DNA of 64,000 bases, from assembly GCF_007860135.1 (NCBI RefSeq), contig NZ_SJPV01000005.1:109885-173884 (forward strand), in the 5' to 3' direction. The stretch is from Novipirellula artificiosorum (lineage in GTDB: Bacteria > Planctomycetota > Planctomycetia > Pirellulales > Pirellulaceae). A program made the position numbers and the translations under genes. Below the pieces are notes generated by a model. The model ran no database searches and was not told where the DNA came from. It saw nothing but the letters and a program-made list of their open reading frames with translations. This document shows positions 1-9,440 of this stretch, in pieces. The stretch's first letter is position 1, and each line of letters opens with the position of its first letter.

Positions 1-1
1 C

Positions 2-135
2 GTTGGCTCGAAGGATCTTCCCCCGAGCGTCCGCGTCAACGTGGTGCTGTGCGAAGAGGTCAATGTACCCGAAGGGGAGGATCCGATTTGCTGGATGCTG
101 GTGACCACCTTACCGATCGATACCGACGAGGACCT
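2..135 (+). pseudogene. IS4-family transposase fragment, cut by window edge
   Basis: The + frame from base 2 reads through a stretch typical of the catalytic-domain end of IS4-type DDE transposases, including EDPICWMLVTTLPIDT, which resembles the family pattern EPIEWLLLTTLPI. The match stops abruptly at about base 133, exactly where a 174-bp intergenic repeat begins, and the frame then continues into unrelated residues. This is therefore a truncated remnant, not a working transposase. Its 5' part is outside the window. Family assignment is by pattern recognition only. Confidence 0.6.
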
Positions 136-306
136 TGTGGATCGGAATGCAACGCTGCCACGACCTGTCCAACGCATGGAACACATTCGGACCAGGAGCC
201 AAAAGAATATCACCGGATTAGGATGTGGGGTACAACGAGCGCTGCGCGGGCAGGGGTGGTTGGATACCTGAACACTGTGTTCGTCACAACTTAAATACCG
301 GACGAC
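133..306. repeat. 174-bp dispersed repeat, copy 1
   Basis: These 174 bases recur at 10377-10550 in the same orientation with four substitutions and no gap. The copy begins where the transposase fragment ends and finishes just before two short GC-rich repeats. Small ORFs inside it are open on both strands but lack credible starts, so it is treated as non-coding. It could be the end of a mobile element or a planctomycete intergenic repeat. Confidence 0.85.
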
Positions 307-689
307 CTCCGCAAGTGGGAGGGGCAGTTTGCCTCTTCACTTGGGAGAGGTCGAGCGCAGCGAGGGAGAGCGGTGGTGTACCTCGCCCTTTGGGAGAGGT
401 CGAGCGCAGCGAGGGAGAGGGTTTCTTGGCTCCCAATTGACTTGCTCCCTACGCCCCCTTTCGAATCGGTGATACTTTCCATCGGTCTCCAAACCCCCAC
501 CGATTCTCTGGGCAAGACAGAATAGAACGGAGAAGAGCCATCCAAGGTGCGGGATCCTCCACCGGCTTTCTTTTTGCCCTGTCATGTATCCTCAGGGACT
601 TCTGACGAAGTCCACGACGCCCCACTCGCAGTTTTCAACTTGACGGTCCATTCGCCCCGGGTGGCGCGAGCGCATCCGCGGTTCGACTG
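307..689. other. Intergenic, short GC-rich direct repeats
   Basis: No gene is supported here. A 29-base unit (GGGAGAGGTCGAGCGCAGCG followed by AGGGAGAG, with one leading T) occurs at 342-370 and again at 391-419. A related form lies at 9712-9741, with a partial inverted form at 9791-9815. The rest, up to the 3' end of the esterase gene at 690, shows nothing recognisable. Confidence 0.6.
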
Positions 690-2222
690 CTACTTGACAA
701 CACCCTGTGTGATGCCTTGCCAATCGTCGGTGCGGAACGGCGTCATCGGTAACCCTTCGACACTTTGCATGTTGCAAACGGGGTTATCGCTCCACGCGTA
801 TCGGACGGCGACGGGGTTCTCGAGCCCTTCGGCGGAGACGCGGACTTGGTTCTTGCCAACGATCTCAGCCTCGGCTTTTACAAATTGCTCGTCTTCCCCT
901 GCAATCGTAAACCCAATCGGTACGTTCACATCAAATGTGTCGAGTCCACCGCCAACGTGGTCGAACCTCAGCACGATGGCGTCGCCGTCCTTTTCCATCG
1001 CTCGGTAACGAGGGCTTTGGTAGACGATGTCATAGCCATAATCTTTGGCCAACGCCCAACGAGCCAATCGTTTCGCGACATCCTGTTTGTTTCGTGGATG
1101 GATGTCGGACGCTTCCCCAAGATTCAAGATCACCGCTTCGCCTGTGTTGGGCAATCGGTCCATGGTCATCGTCTGGGCTTCACGCAACTCGGCCCAATCG
1201 CTATTGCCCGGCGAATCCACCTCGTTTCGATAATCCGCAAGTTGAACCCAGTAAAACGGGAAGTCGCCTTGGCCCCATTCATCGCGCCAGCTTTGGATCA
1301 TCAACGAGAACAAATCGCGGTATTGGTATGCGCGACCCGCATTCGATTCCCCTTGGTACCAAATCGCTCCGCGCATCGTGTAACCGATGGTCGGCTTGAG
1401 CACACCGTTGTAGAGGTTCGCCGGACGATGTTGACCCACCAAAACATTCCGAGGTGCTTGGGGTCGCGAGCCTTTCTTTTCCTTCGTCCACTTGGCAAGT
1501 CTTTCCTGGTAATTCGCCATCGCAGCTTCGTGGTCGTAGGTCTTCGCCGTCTCATCCCATTTGGCTAACAATTCGTCGAACCCGCCCGCATTCTCTAGCA
1601 CATCGCGAGAGACCCAAGCTTCGGCTGCGGATCCTCCCCAGGCGTCGTCGATCAACCCGATCGGAATATCGAGCGTTTGGTGCAATTGGCGACCAAAGAA
1701 ATAGCCAACGGCCGAGAACGACTTGACCGACTCGGAGGTGCACGGCTCCCATTGTCCATCAAAGTCATCCTGAGGCTCTTGCGTGCCGACTTGAGGGACC
1801 GAAATCAGTCGAAGGTTGGGGTAGTTGGCTGCCAAGGATTCGAGGTCAGGATCGTTGGCACGGGAAACGTCGAATCCCATGTTAGATTGTCCCGAGCACA
1901 ACCAGACTTCGCCAACCAAGACATCGCGGAACGTCTTTGAATCGTCGGCGGTGATCGTCAATTCGTGGGGGCCGCCGGCCGGAAGCGGATCAAGCTCAAG
2001 ATCAAAACGACCGGAATCCGTTGCGGTCGTCTCTGCGGTATGCCCCGCAATTTCCGCAGTCACCTTCTGTGCGGGTGTGGTCCAGCCCCAAACATGGATC
2101 GGCTTGTCACGTTGCAGCACCATCGAATCGCCAAAGATTGACGAGGTTCGCAGTTCGGCCGATGCAAAGGATGGCAACGCCAACAGGAGCGGGATCAGGA
2201 GTAGAAGTCGAGTGATCATCAA
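690..2222 (-). CDS. Secreted sialate O-acetylesterase-like (SASA/SGNH) esterase
   Basis: A 510-residue protein with an N-terminal signal peptide (MMITRLLLLIPLLLALPSFA, cleavage near residue 22). It matches the SASA family (sialic-acid-specific 9-O-acetylesterases and related carbohydrate acetylesterases). An N-terminal beta-sandwich region (about 25-100) precedes an SGNH-hydrolase fold. The nucleophile motif WLCSGQSNM places the catalytic serine at about residue 113, and SDIHPRNK supplies the Asp-x-x-His-type pair (His about 375). The likely role is removing O-acetyl groups from polysaccharide side chains in the periplasm or outside. In planctomycetes this family usually serves plant or algal glycan breakdown rather than true sialic acid. 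It is divergent from the WYL regulator at 2507 across 284 bases, so that regulator could control it. The exact substrate cannot be read from sequence. Confidence 0.88.
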   Translation of the reverse strand: MMITRLLLLIPLLLALPSFASAELRTSSIFGDSMVLQRDKPIHVWGWTTPAQKVTAEIAGHTAETTATDSGRFDLELDPLPAGGPHELTITADDSKTFRDVLVGEVWLCSGQSNMGFDVSRANDPDLESLAANYPNLRLISVPQVGTQEPQDDFDGQWEPCTSESVKSFSAVGYFFGRQLHQTLDIPIGLIDDAWGGSAAEAWVSRDVLENAGGFDELLAKWDETAKTYDHEAAMANYQERLAKWTKEKKGSRPQAPRNVLVGQHRPANLYNGVLKPTIGYTMRGAIWYQGESNAGRAYQYRDLFSLMIQSWRDEWGQGDFPFYWVQLADYRNEVDSPGNSDWAELREAQTMTMDRLPNTGEAVILNLGEASDIHPRNKQDVAKRLARWALAKDYGYDIVYQSPRYRAMEKDGDAIVLRFDHVGGGLDTFDVNVPIGFTIAGEDEQFVKAEAEIVGKNQVRVSAEGLENPVAVRYAWSDNPVCNMQSVEGLPMTPFRTDDWQGITQGVVK

Positions 2223-2506
2223 TTTGTCTCTTCGGTAGGAGGAAAGCAGGAGGGAAACAGGTCGGTCGAGCGGCTTTCGTCATACGGTTGCAGGTCCTTG
2301 AGCCAAAACCGCAAGCTTCGAACCGACTACTTTAACCGATTCCACGCCGCAATCGGTGCGTACGGTTCTTTTTTTTGCACGTTCGACGCCTCGTTTCCGT
2401 TGTGGTTTGTCACCAGCATCGGCCTCCCTTCCTCTGCCCTTCCCAGGCTCCCTTATCGCGGCAACAATCCAAGCAGGTTCATTTCCGACACGGATGGGGA
2501 CGCCGA

Positions 2507-3523
2507 ATGGCACGCAACGAGCAACTGATTCGACAGCACAAGATCCTGCAATTGCTGGAATACAATCGGTTCGGCCGCACGATCGATGAGTTGCGGGCCG
2601 AGTTGGTCAACGACCTCGGTTTAACGAGACTTCACGGACGAACGGTACGCCGAGATCTCGAAGCGTTGCAAGCCGCTGGGTTTGCGATCCAGACGGACAA
2701 CGTCGAACGAGGCAAGGTTTACAAGCTGGGTCGCACCAGCAAGGGAGTTCATGAGATTGGCATCTCGGCGACCGAACTGATCTCGTTGTCGATTGGCCGT
2801 GAATTGCTTTACCCGTTGATGGGAACGCAGTATTGGCGCGGGATCGAAACGTTTTGGAATAAGGTCAAGGACGTGATTCCCGATGGCGTCTTTGAGCACT
2901 ACGATCGTTACCGCAAAACACTTTACGTTTTTGGCTCACCGAGCAAATCGTACGAGCACCACGAAGGGATGCTGAAGACGATCAACCGCGCGATTCTCGA
3001 TCACCGTATCTTGGAGATCACGTATGCACCGATTGGTAAGCCCCCATCCACTCGAAGGATCGAACCCTATGGGTTGGCCGTCTATCAAAGCAGCATCTAT
3101 GTCGTCGCAGCTGCTCCTGAGGTCACGGAACCGTCGCAGCGGTTGCGGAATTGGAAACTCGATCGCTTCCGCCACGTCGTCGCGCTCGATGAGTACTTCA
3201 AGCCGGACCCCGAGATCGATCTGTCGGATCGACTCGGCCGGAGCATCGGTATTTTCTCAGGAGAATCGCCAACGCTCGTCAAAATTCGATTGGGGCAGCG
3301 TGCGGCAGCTTGGGTTGGCGAAGACCCTTGGCATCCCGAGCAACAGATTGAAGCCGGGGACGATGGGTATTCCATCCTGACCGTGCCCACATCGCATCCA
3401 CGCGAAGTGTTGCCAAAGGTCCTTTCGCTGGGCACCGAGGCGGAAGTGATCGAGCCCGCCGAGTTCCGCGATGCCGTTGCAGAGGCGGTCCAGCAGATGG
3501 CTGCCAAGTATTTTTCGGCGTAA
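2507..3523 (+). CDS. HTH/WYL-domain transcriptional regulator
   Basis: A 338-residue cytoplasmic DNA-binding regulator. Residues 1-60 form a winged helix of the HTH_11/DeoR-like kind, with RTVRRDLEALQAAGF as the recognition-helix region. The middle holds a WYL-type ligand-binding domain (around IEPYGLAVYQSSIYVVAAAP and WKLDRFRHVVALDEYF). A WCX-like C-terminal extension ends near VAEAVQQMAAKYF. The ATG at 2507 (MARNEQLIRQHK) was chosen over an in-frame upstream ATG at 2375, because the 44 extra residues are low-complexity, basic and unlike the family. WYL regulators sense nucleotides, ssDNA or small ligands. The divergent esterase gene is the obvious candidate target, which is inference. Confidence 0.88.
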   Translation: MARNEQLIRQHKILQLLEYNRFGRTIDELRAELVNDLGLTRLHGRTVRRDLEALQAAGFAIQTDNVERGKVYKLGRTSKGVHEIGISATELISLSIGRELLYPLMGTQYWRGIETFWNKVKDVIPDGVFEHYDRYRKTLYVFGSPSKSYEHHEGMLKTINRAILDHRILEITYAPIGKPPSTRRIEPYGLAVYQSSIYVVAAAPEVTEPSQRLRNWKLDRFRHVVALDEYFKPDPEIDLSDRLGRSIGIFSGESPTLVKIRLGQRAAAWVGEDPWHPEQQIEAGDDGYSILTVPTSHPREVLPKVLSLGTEAEVIEPAEFRDAVAEAVQQMAAKYFSA

Positions 3524-3524
3524 G

Positions 3525-3572
3525 CTCACCGCGGAAGCGGCCAACGAGTTCACCGCGGAAGCGGCCAACGGA
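3525..3572. repeat. 24-bp tandem repeat, two copies
   Basis: Two adjacent 24-base units share the core TCACCGCGGAAGCGGCCAAC (3525-3548 and 3549-3572), with changes only at the unit edges. The array sits between two convergent genes. The second unit supplies the last codons and stop of the cyclotransferase-like gene read on the minus strand. Confidence 0.85.
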
Positions 3573-3990
3573 CAAAGGCGGATGGGGAGTCCGGGACAAT
3601 TGGGGCAAAACCATCCTCCACTGGATCGGTCGCGTAATGATAGGCGAACGCCGTTCCCAGTGATTGATCGGCGTGGCTGAACACCTCGATAAGTACACGG
3701 TGGTACAGATCACCTTCGCACGGCGGGTCGCTGGCAGCTTCGATCTCATCCAGCGCACGTAAGACCGCCTTCATGTCGTCCGCTGCAAAGGTCCAGCACT
3801 CACCGAGCACCCGATCGGGGCCACTCCTCATCGCGGGGTAGTCTTCCCGGTCAAAAAGTGATCCGAACACCCAACCGGCGTCGACCGATGCGGGCACGCG
3901 TGGCCACAGAGATTGGCGACATTGGCCACGCATCAGCGTACCGTAAACAAAGACCGACAACACTCTATCCACCCTCACCCTTTTCGTCAT
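3550..3990 (-). CDS. Gamma-glutamylcyclotransferase-like (GGCT/AIG2) protein
   Basis: A 146-residue protein whose N-terminus VLSVFVYGTLMRGQ is the hallmark of the GGCT-like/AIG2 fold (VYGTLxxG, binding the gamma-glutamyl group). The acidic helix ALDEIEAAS probably supplies the catalytic glutamate. Family members release 5-oxoproline from gamma-glutamyl amines or amino acids in the cytoplasm; the substrate here is unknown. The ATG at 3990 was chosen because the upstream extension to 4083 (MAPRAQYHDAPK...) precedes the fold and lies in the divergent leader of rsmG. The gene is convergent with the WYL gene. Its last codons (FVRWPLPR then stop) fall in a 24-bp tandem duplication, so the C-terminus may have been altered by the repeat. 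Confidence 0.8.
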   Translation of the reverse strand: MTKRVRVDRVLSVFVYGTLMRGQCRQSLWPRVPASVDAGWVFGSLFDREDYPAMRSGPDRVLGECWTFAADDMKAVLRALDEIEAASDPPCEGDLYHRVLIEVFSHADQSLGTAFAYHYATDPVEDGFAPIVPDSPSAFVRWPLPR

Positions 3991-4127
3991 GCGACAAGCC
4001 GATTCAGCGGGATTTCGAGCCAGCGACACATCTGGTTCACAATCCACCTTCGGTGCATCATGATATTGGGCACGGGGCGCCACTTCAATCGACTGGCGAA
4101 CCGACCCAAACCTACAAACGAAACCGG

Positions 4128-4799
4128 ATGGCCATGTCCTTGGATCCTGAATTTGCCGCTGCCCTTGCGAAGCACTCGATGGAGATCGATGAATCGATTG
4201 CCATCCGGTTGCAGCAGTTTGTCCAAGTCATGTGGCGCTGGAACGAACAATTGAACCTAACTCGGCACACGACCTGGGACCTGTTTGTTGGCCGTGACTT
4301 GCGTGATTGCTTGCAACTCGCACCGCTGCTCGAAGCGGGCGAGGAGGTCCTTGATTTGGGGAGTGGAAACGGGATCCCTGGGATTCCGTTATCGATTTTG
4401 CGTGCCGATATTGAGGTTTCCCTCGCCGAATCGGTTGCCAAACGCGCCGGAGCGCTGGGTGAAATCGTTGGCGAATTGGGACTGCCCGTTCCGGTCTACG
4501 GAGCCCGCGGGGAAGATTTGCTCGAGGATTTTCGCTTTTCGACGATTGTCAGCCGAGCGGTCGGCAGCATTTCAAAGTTCTGTCGATGGGTCGAGCCTCA
4601 TTGGAGCAGCGTCGATCGTTTGCTGCTGATTAAGGGGCCAAAATGGGTCGAAGAACGCGCCGAAGCGAGGCATATCGGATCGTTAGCTAACCTGCAACTT
4701 CGTCGAGTCGCTACCTATCCGTTGGGAGATGACGAGTCGAGTGAAGGTGTCATCTTGCAGATCTGGCCGGCTGGACCTCGTGGAGCACGATTCGCCTAG
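4128..4799 (+). CDS. rsmG: 16S rRNA m7G527 methyltransferase RsmG
   Basis: A 223-residue SAM-dependent methyltransferase matching RsmG/GidB, which methylates N7 of G527 in the 530 loop of 16S rRNA. The SAM-binding motif VLDLGSGNGIPGIPLSI lies around residues 78-95. It is preceded by the typical N-terminal helices with NEQLNLTRH (RsmG pattern NLT) and followed by the FSTIVSRAVGS and LLLIKGPKW strands. Start at 4128 (MAMSLDPEF) gives normal family length; the frame is open back to 3858, but those 90 residues are not RsmG-like. ATG 4134 is an alternative. There is no gidA/mnmG neighbour; cysD follows 84 bases later in the same direction. Confidence 0.93.
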   Translation: MAMSLDPEFAAALAKHSMEIDESIAIRLQQFVQVMWRWNEQLNLTRHTTWDLFVGRDLRDCLQLAPLLEAGEEVLDLGSGNGIPGIPLSILRADIEVSLAESVAKRAGALGEIVGELGLPVPVYGARGEDLLEDFRFSTIVSRAVGSISKFCRWVEPHWSSVDRLLLIKGPKWVEERAEARHIGSLANLQLRRVATYPLGDDESSEGVILQIWPAGPRGARFA

Positions 4800-4883
4800 C
4801 CATCGCCCGGACTACGTCTATACTCTTGGTTCTTCGACGAATGGTCGATTTCTTTTCCCTCAACTGCATGATTCATTGCTGCG

Positions 4884-5795
4884 ATGTCGGACTACAACCT
4901 CACCCATCTGAAACAGCTCGAAGCCGAGAGCATCCACATCATTCGTGAAGTGGTCGCGGAATTCGACAAACCGGTCATGCTCTATTCGATCGGTAAAGAC
5001 TCGGCGGTGTTACTGCAATTAGCACTCAAGGCGTTTCATCCCGCCAAAATTCCCTTTCCACTGCTGCATGTCGATACGACGTGGAAGTTTCATGAGATGA
5101 TCGAGTTTCGTGAAAACTACGTCCGCAAGGAGCTGGGGTTGGAACTGTTGGTCCACACCAACGAAGAAGGCTTAAAGCACGACATCAAGCCGTGGGAAGA
5201 TAGTGAACGGCATACCGAATTGATGAAGACCGACGCGCTCAAAGCGGCTCTGGATAAGTACGGTTTCGATGCGGCATTCGGCGGCGCGCGACGTGACGAA
5301 GAAAAGAGTCGGGCGAAAGAACGCGTTTTCAGCTTTCGTGATAAGTCGCATCGCTGGGACCCCAAGAACCAACGTCCTGAGCTGTGGAATTTATACAACG
5401 GCCGTGTCAACAAAGGGGAATCGATCCGCGTGTTCCCAATGAGCAATTGGACCGAATTGGATGTATGGCAATACATTCACTTGGAAAAGATCCCCATCGT
5501 TCCGCTCTATTTGTCGGCGCCCCGCCAGGTCGTCAACCGAGGCGGCATCTGGCTGATGCGGAACGATGACCGGATGCCGCTGCTTCCGGGTGAAAAGGAA
5601 GAGACCAAGATGGTTCGTTTCCGGACCCTCGGTTGCTATCCCTTGTCGGGAGCGGTCGAGAGCGAAGCGACCACGTTGCCAGAAGTGATCCAAGAAATGT
5701 TGTTGGCGACCACCAGCGAACGCCAGGGCCGAATCATCGACCAGGATGAAGGCGGCGCCGGAATGGAAGAAAAGAAACGCCGCGGATACTTTTAG
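4884..5795 (+). CDS. cysD: Sulfate adenylyltransferase subunit 2
   Basis: A 303-residue protein, the normal CysD length. It is the PP-loop ATP sulfurylase subunit that, with the GTPase CysN, makes adenosine 5'-phosphosulfate (APS) from sulfate and ATP. Visible hallmarks are the pyrophosphate-binding loop [14 protein letters not shown] near residue 33, the family block [16 protein letters not shown], and the C-terminal [17 protein letters not shown]. The ATG at 4884 gives [20 protein letters not shown], an expected N-terminus. cysNC begins 101 bases downstream on the same strand, so the pair is probably one transcription unit. The later reductase steps (cysH, cysIJ) are not in the window. Confidence 0.97.
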   Translation: MSDYNLTHLKQLEAESIHIIREVVAEFDKPVMLYSIGKDSAVLLQLALKAFHPAKIPFPLLHVDTTWKFHEMIEFRENYVRKELGLELLVHTNEEGLKHDIKPWEDSERHTELMKTDALKAALDKYGFDAAFGGARRDEEKSRAKERVFSFRDKSHRWDPKNQRPELWNLYNGRVNKGESIRVFPMSNWTELDVWQYIHLEKIPIVPLYLSAPRQVVNRGGIWLMRNDDRMPLLPGEKEETKMVRFRTLGCYPLSGAVESEATTLPEVIQEMLLATTSERQGRIIDQDEGGAGMEEKKRRGYF

Positions 5796-5896
5796 GAAGG
5801 GTGACGTTAGCAGAGCGAAGTAGGAAATGGGATCGTGACTTCGCCCTTTCGCCCTCAGCTTGCATCCTTCACCCTTCACCCATCAACCCTTCTGAT

Positions 5897-7840
5897 ATGT
5901 CTCACAAATCTGAACTCATCGCAACCGATATCGAAGCTTACCTGAAACAGCATGAACACAAGCAATTGCTTCGGTTCATTACCTGTGGCAGCGTCGATGA
6001 TGGCAAAAGCACGCTCATCGGCCGATTGTTGTACGACAGTAAGATGATCTACGAAGATCAATTGTCGCAGCTTGAAGCCGATTCGAAAAAAGTGGGTACC
6101 ACCGGTGGCAACTTCGATCCCGCCTTGTTGACCGATGGGTTGAAGGCCGAACGCGAACAAGGGATCACGATCGACGTCGCGTACCGCTACTTTAGCACCG
6201 CGAAACGCAAATTCATCATTGCCGACACGCCCGGTCACGAACAATACACGCGTAACATGGCGACCGGGGGCAGTACCGCGGACTTGGCGGTGATTCTGAT
6301 CGACGCGCGTCATGGCGTGTTGACTCAGACGCGACGTCATAGTTTTATCGTTTCGCTGCTTGGAATTCGTCATGTTGTCGTCGCCATCAACAAGATGGAC
6401 TTGGCCGATTACAGCGAGGATCGATACAACGAGATTTGTGATGATTACCGGTCTTTCGCGACACGTCTCGACCTGCCGGATTTGCACTTCATCCCCATTA
6501 GCGCATTGAACGGCGATAACTTGGTCGACCGCAGCGAGCAGATGCCTTGGTATAGCGGCAGCACGTTGATGAACTTCCTCGAAACCGTTTACATCGGCAG
6601 CGATCGGAACTTCCAAGACTTCCGCATGCCCGTTCAATTCGTCAATCGCCCGAACCTGAATTTCCGCGGTTTTTGCGGCACCATCGCTTCGGGGATCATT
6701 CGACCCGGCGAAGAAATCATGGTGCTGCCCAGTCGCCAGAAATCCAAGATCAAAGAGATCGTGACTTACGAAGGCAATCTCGATGAAGCGTTCACACCGC
6801 TATCGGTGACCTTGACCTTGGAGGACGAAATCGACGCCAGTCGTGGCGACATGATCGTCAGGCCGGGGAACCTGCCGAAGAGTCGAGATCATATCGATGC
6901 CATGCTGGTTTGGATGGATGGCACGCAAATGGTTCCTGGCAAGACCTATTTGTTCAAACACACCACGCAAACGTTGCCCGGCACGATCGATACTTTGAAA
7001 TATCGTGTGGATGTCAACACGCTTCACCGCGAACCGGCGCCCCAATTGGAATTGAACGAAATTGGACGAGTCAGCATTTCGCTCAGTGCTCCGATGCATT
7101 TCGATGCTTATCGACGCAACCGCAACACCGGAGCGTTCATCGTGATCGACCGAATCACGAATGCAACCGTTGCCGCGGGAATGATTCTGGACAAATCAGG
7201 CGATGAAAATGCGCGATCCGTGTGGGACGATGAGTTGGCAGGAAACGCGGCGGGCGACGACACCGAAGTCTCGGCCGTCACCGCAGAGGAACGCGCTGCT
7301 CGCTTCGGCCAACAACCGACCACCGTTCTGCTGACAGGTTTAACCGGGAGTGGCAAAACGGCGATCGCACACGCCGTCGAGCGAAAACTGTTTGATTCCG
7401 GTCGGGCGGTCGCAATGATCGATGGCGAGGTTGTCCGTCGTGGCTTGAGTCTCGATCTAGGGTTTTCCGTTGCCGACCGAAGTGAGAACTTGCGCCGGAG
7501 TGCCCATTTGGCTCACACGCTAAACCAAGCCGGAATGATTTGCATCGCATCGTTCGTCGCACCATCTGAACAAGTGCGAAACCGAGCGGCGAAACTGATT
7601 GGGGAGCAACACTTCTTGGTCGTCCATGTCGCCACCCCCGTCGACGTTTGCCGGCAACGAGACACGAAGGGCCAATACGCGAAAGCCGATCGGGGTGAAT
7701 TGTTGAATTTCCCGGGCGTGACGGCTGCTTATGAACCGCCCGTGAACCCTGATTTGGTGATCGACTCCGGCTCTCAATCGGTGGATCAGTGTGCCGAAGC
7801 GGTAATGGATTTGTTGAAGTCAAAACAAGTCATCCGCTAG
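5897..7840 (+). CDS. cysNC: Bifunctional sulfate adenylyltransferase subunit 1 / APS kinase
   Basis: A 647-residue fusion. Residues 1 to about 460 are the CysN GTPase, with [19 protein letters not shown] (P-loop), [11 protein letters not shown] (G3) and NKMDLADY (G4), plus EF-Tu-like beta domains. From about residue 474 an APS kinase domain (CysC) follows, with P-loop [15 protein letters not shown]. The CysC substrate motif reads [16 protein letters not shown] rather than the usual DGDNVRHGLNRDLGF, a change that may be lineage-specific. Together with CysD it converts sulfate to APS and then PAPS. The start at 5897 ([16 protein letters not shown]) is preferred over the open frame from 5801, whose leader is not CysN-like. 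Confidence 0.96.
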   Translation: MSHKSELIATDIEAYLKQHEHKQLLRFITCGSVDDGKSTLIGRLLYDSKMIYEDQLSQLEADSKKVGTTGGNFDPALLTDGLKAEREQGITIDVAYRYFSTAKRKFIIADTPGHEQYTRNMATGGSTADLAVILIDARHGVLTQTRRHSFIVSLLGIRHVVVAINKMDLADYSEDRYNEICDDYRSFATRLDLPDLHFIPISALNGDNLVDRSEQMPWYSGSTLMNFLETVYIGSDRNFQDFRMPVQFVNRPNLNFRGFCGTIASGIIRPGEEIMVLPSRQKSKIKEIVTYEGNLDEAFTPLSVTLTLEDEIDASRGDMIVRPGNLPKSRDHIDAMLVWMDGTQMVPGKTYLFKHTTQTLPGTIDTLKYRVDVNTLHREPAPQLELNEIGRVSISLSAPMHFDAYRRNRNTGAFIVIDRITNATVAAGMILDKSGDENARSVWDDELAGNAAGDDTEVSAVTAEERAARFGQQPTTVLLTGLTGSGKTAIAHAVERKLFDSGRAVAMIDGEVVRRGLSLDLGFSVADRSENLRRSAHLAHTLNQAGMICIASFVAPSEQVRNRAAKLIGEQHFLVVHVATPVDVCRQRDTKGQYAKADRGELLNFPGVTAAYEPPVNPDLVIDSGSQSVDQCAEAVMDLLKSKQVIR

Positions 7841-7865
7841 CGGCTTGCGTTACCGCGGCGTTTGC

Positions 7866-9440
7866 TCAGGCGACCCAATCGCGTTTTCGAGTGAAATCGG
7901 GATCGTCCAAAATGCCCGTCAGCAAATTCGCGTTTTCGACCACTTGATAGTCGAACATTCCGACACAAATGAAATCGGCACCGTTTTCAAAGGCGTATCG
8001 GAATCCCTGCTTCGGATGGACGGCCCCTGCGGCCAACGTCTTGAACGCGATCCAAGGTTTGTCCAGCGTTTCCATGTAAGCAATCGTCTGTTCCGGTGTG
8101 CGCTCCCAATAATTATCCACCGAGTAGTTGTCGATAATCATCTTGTCCTTTTCCTGCTCGGGTTTCCACGACCAGTAATCACGACTGTGTAGCGTCTTCA
8201 TGTAAAAGTCAGCGCCGACTTGATGCTGCTCGGCACCTTGAACCGTCGACAACTCATGGCCCGCCAATCCGGCCGGGACCCCTTTGCTCTTGATGTAGTC
8301 AAGCACCTCGCCGATCAACTCGAATTTCCCCGCTCGCGCCCATTCATCTCCCACATTGCCCATGATCATCGCCGCACTGGCACCGTTGTCGATGGCAAAG
8401 TCAATGTTCGTGCGGTAGTCATCTTCCTTTGGATAAGTTGGCGCAACCCACTTCATCTTGCCGCCGCTCTTCCAATACTTGTTCAGCATCGCCACCGGCT
8501 CGGGCCGTGCGCTGACGGCAGTGGCATTGATTCCCGATTGTTCGCACAGCCAAAATGTATCCATCACCTTCGTTTCGGTGAAGTAGTTTTTGAGGAACTG
8601 CGAGATGTAGATCAAATCACGGCTGTGCGCAAAACCGCTAATCAAATTTCCTCCACAAATCATTCGTCCAATTTCAACGTCGCCAAGCTTTCCTGTACCG
8701 AGTCGTCCCATCGGAATGGGTTTGGCAAGCTTTGACAAATCGACTGCATCTTTGACAACGATCGTCGGTGCACTCGTGCCGTCCACAGCACTTGCCAGGT
8801 CAGCCTCTTCGAAACTGCTCCAGCCGTGGCTCTTCGCAACGGCAAAAGCAAATCCGCCAAGGACAGGCAGCGAGACGAGGTTCTTCATCAAGGCGCGCCT
8901 TTGGATCAACGAATCCGCCGGTGTATGGTTCATCTCCGCTGGGACGTCCACTCGCTTGAACCAACTCCATGAGAATGCTGGCAACAGCTTGCCGAGCCCG
9001 TAATAACAGGAGGCCGGAATCGCTGCGATCACACACAAAACCACGATCTCAATCAGATTCTTGTTGACGATCAAATAGTGTCCCTCGCTTGCATATCCGA
9101 CACTGGTTCCCATTAAAGGTGGATTGGCAAGATAGTACAGGCCAATCAACACCGCGCCGGCGATCGCGGCAGCCCGTGTGAAGACCCCGGTCATGATGCA
9201 CAGGCCAATCAGCGTCAATGCCGCAATGTTGAGGTAGTCGGTTACTGTTAAAAGCAGCGGAGACTCGGCAAGACCGTGAAAGACGTTCGCCAGGGGACCT
9301 TGTGCGTTGGCTAGATAGCCCGCGGAGGTCCAATTGGAATCAAGTAGTTTTGCGACTCCTTCGTAGAGCAAGTGCCAGCCAACAAGAAGATTGAGCAGGG
9401 TCAGAAGGGGACGAATTCGGCGGAGCGTAGTAGGGTCCAT
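7866..9440 (-). CDS. DoxX-like membrane domain fused to exported TIM-barrel domain
   Basis: A 524-residue two-part protein. Residues 1 to about 150 have four hydrophobic segments in a DoxX-like pattern (LLVGWHLLYEGVAKLLDSNW, and SVGYASEGHYLIVNKNLIE near the end). Residues about 178-205 carry RRALMKNLVSLPVLGGFAFA, a Tat-like or signal-anchor segment in the middle of the chain. The rest is a TIM-barrel-like domain resembling aldo/keto-reductase-like or isomerase-like proteins (VEIGRMICGGNLISGFAHSR, FWLCEQSGINATAVSARPEP, DFICVGMFDYQVVENANLLT). The barrel is therefore predicted to face the periplasm, attached to a DoxX unit that may move electrons or quinols. Substrate unknown. It is convergent with cysNC, with 25 bases between stops, and its 5' side faces a repeat-rich gap. 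Confidence 0.75.
   Translation of the reverse strand: MDPTTLRRIRPLLTLLNLLVGWHLLYEGVAKLLDSNWTSAGYLANAQGPLANVFHGLAESPLLLTVTDYLNIAALTLIGLCIMTGVFTRAAAIAGAVLIGLYYLANPPLMGTSVGYASEGHYLIVNKNLIEIVVLCVIAAIPASCYYGLGKLLPAFSWSWFKRVDVPAEMNHTPADSLIQRRALMKNLVSLPVLGGFAFAVAKSHGWSSFEEADLASAVDGTSAPTIVVKDAVDLSKLAKPIPMGRLGTGKLGDVEIGRMICGGNLISGFAHSRDLIYISQFLKNYFTETKVMDTFWLCEQSGINATAVSARPEPVAMLNKYWKSGGKMKWVAPTYPKEDDYRTNIDFAIDNGASAAMIMGNVGDEWARAGKFELIGEVLDYIKSKGVPAGLAGHELSTVQGAEQHQVGADFYMKTLHSRDYWSWKPEQEKDKMIIDNYSVDNYWERTPEQTIAYMETLDKPWIAFKTLAAGAVHPKQGFRYAFENGADFICVGMFDYQVVENANLLTGILDDPDFTRKRDWVA

Noticed and set aside
765-1568. 267-codon ORF on + strand within the esterase gene
   Set aside because: It is antisense to a complete SASA esterase with motifs and signal peptide, and has no protein-like features of its own.
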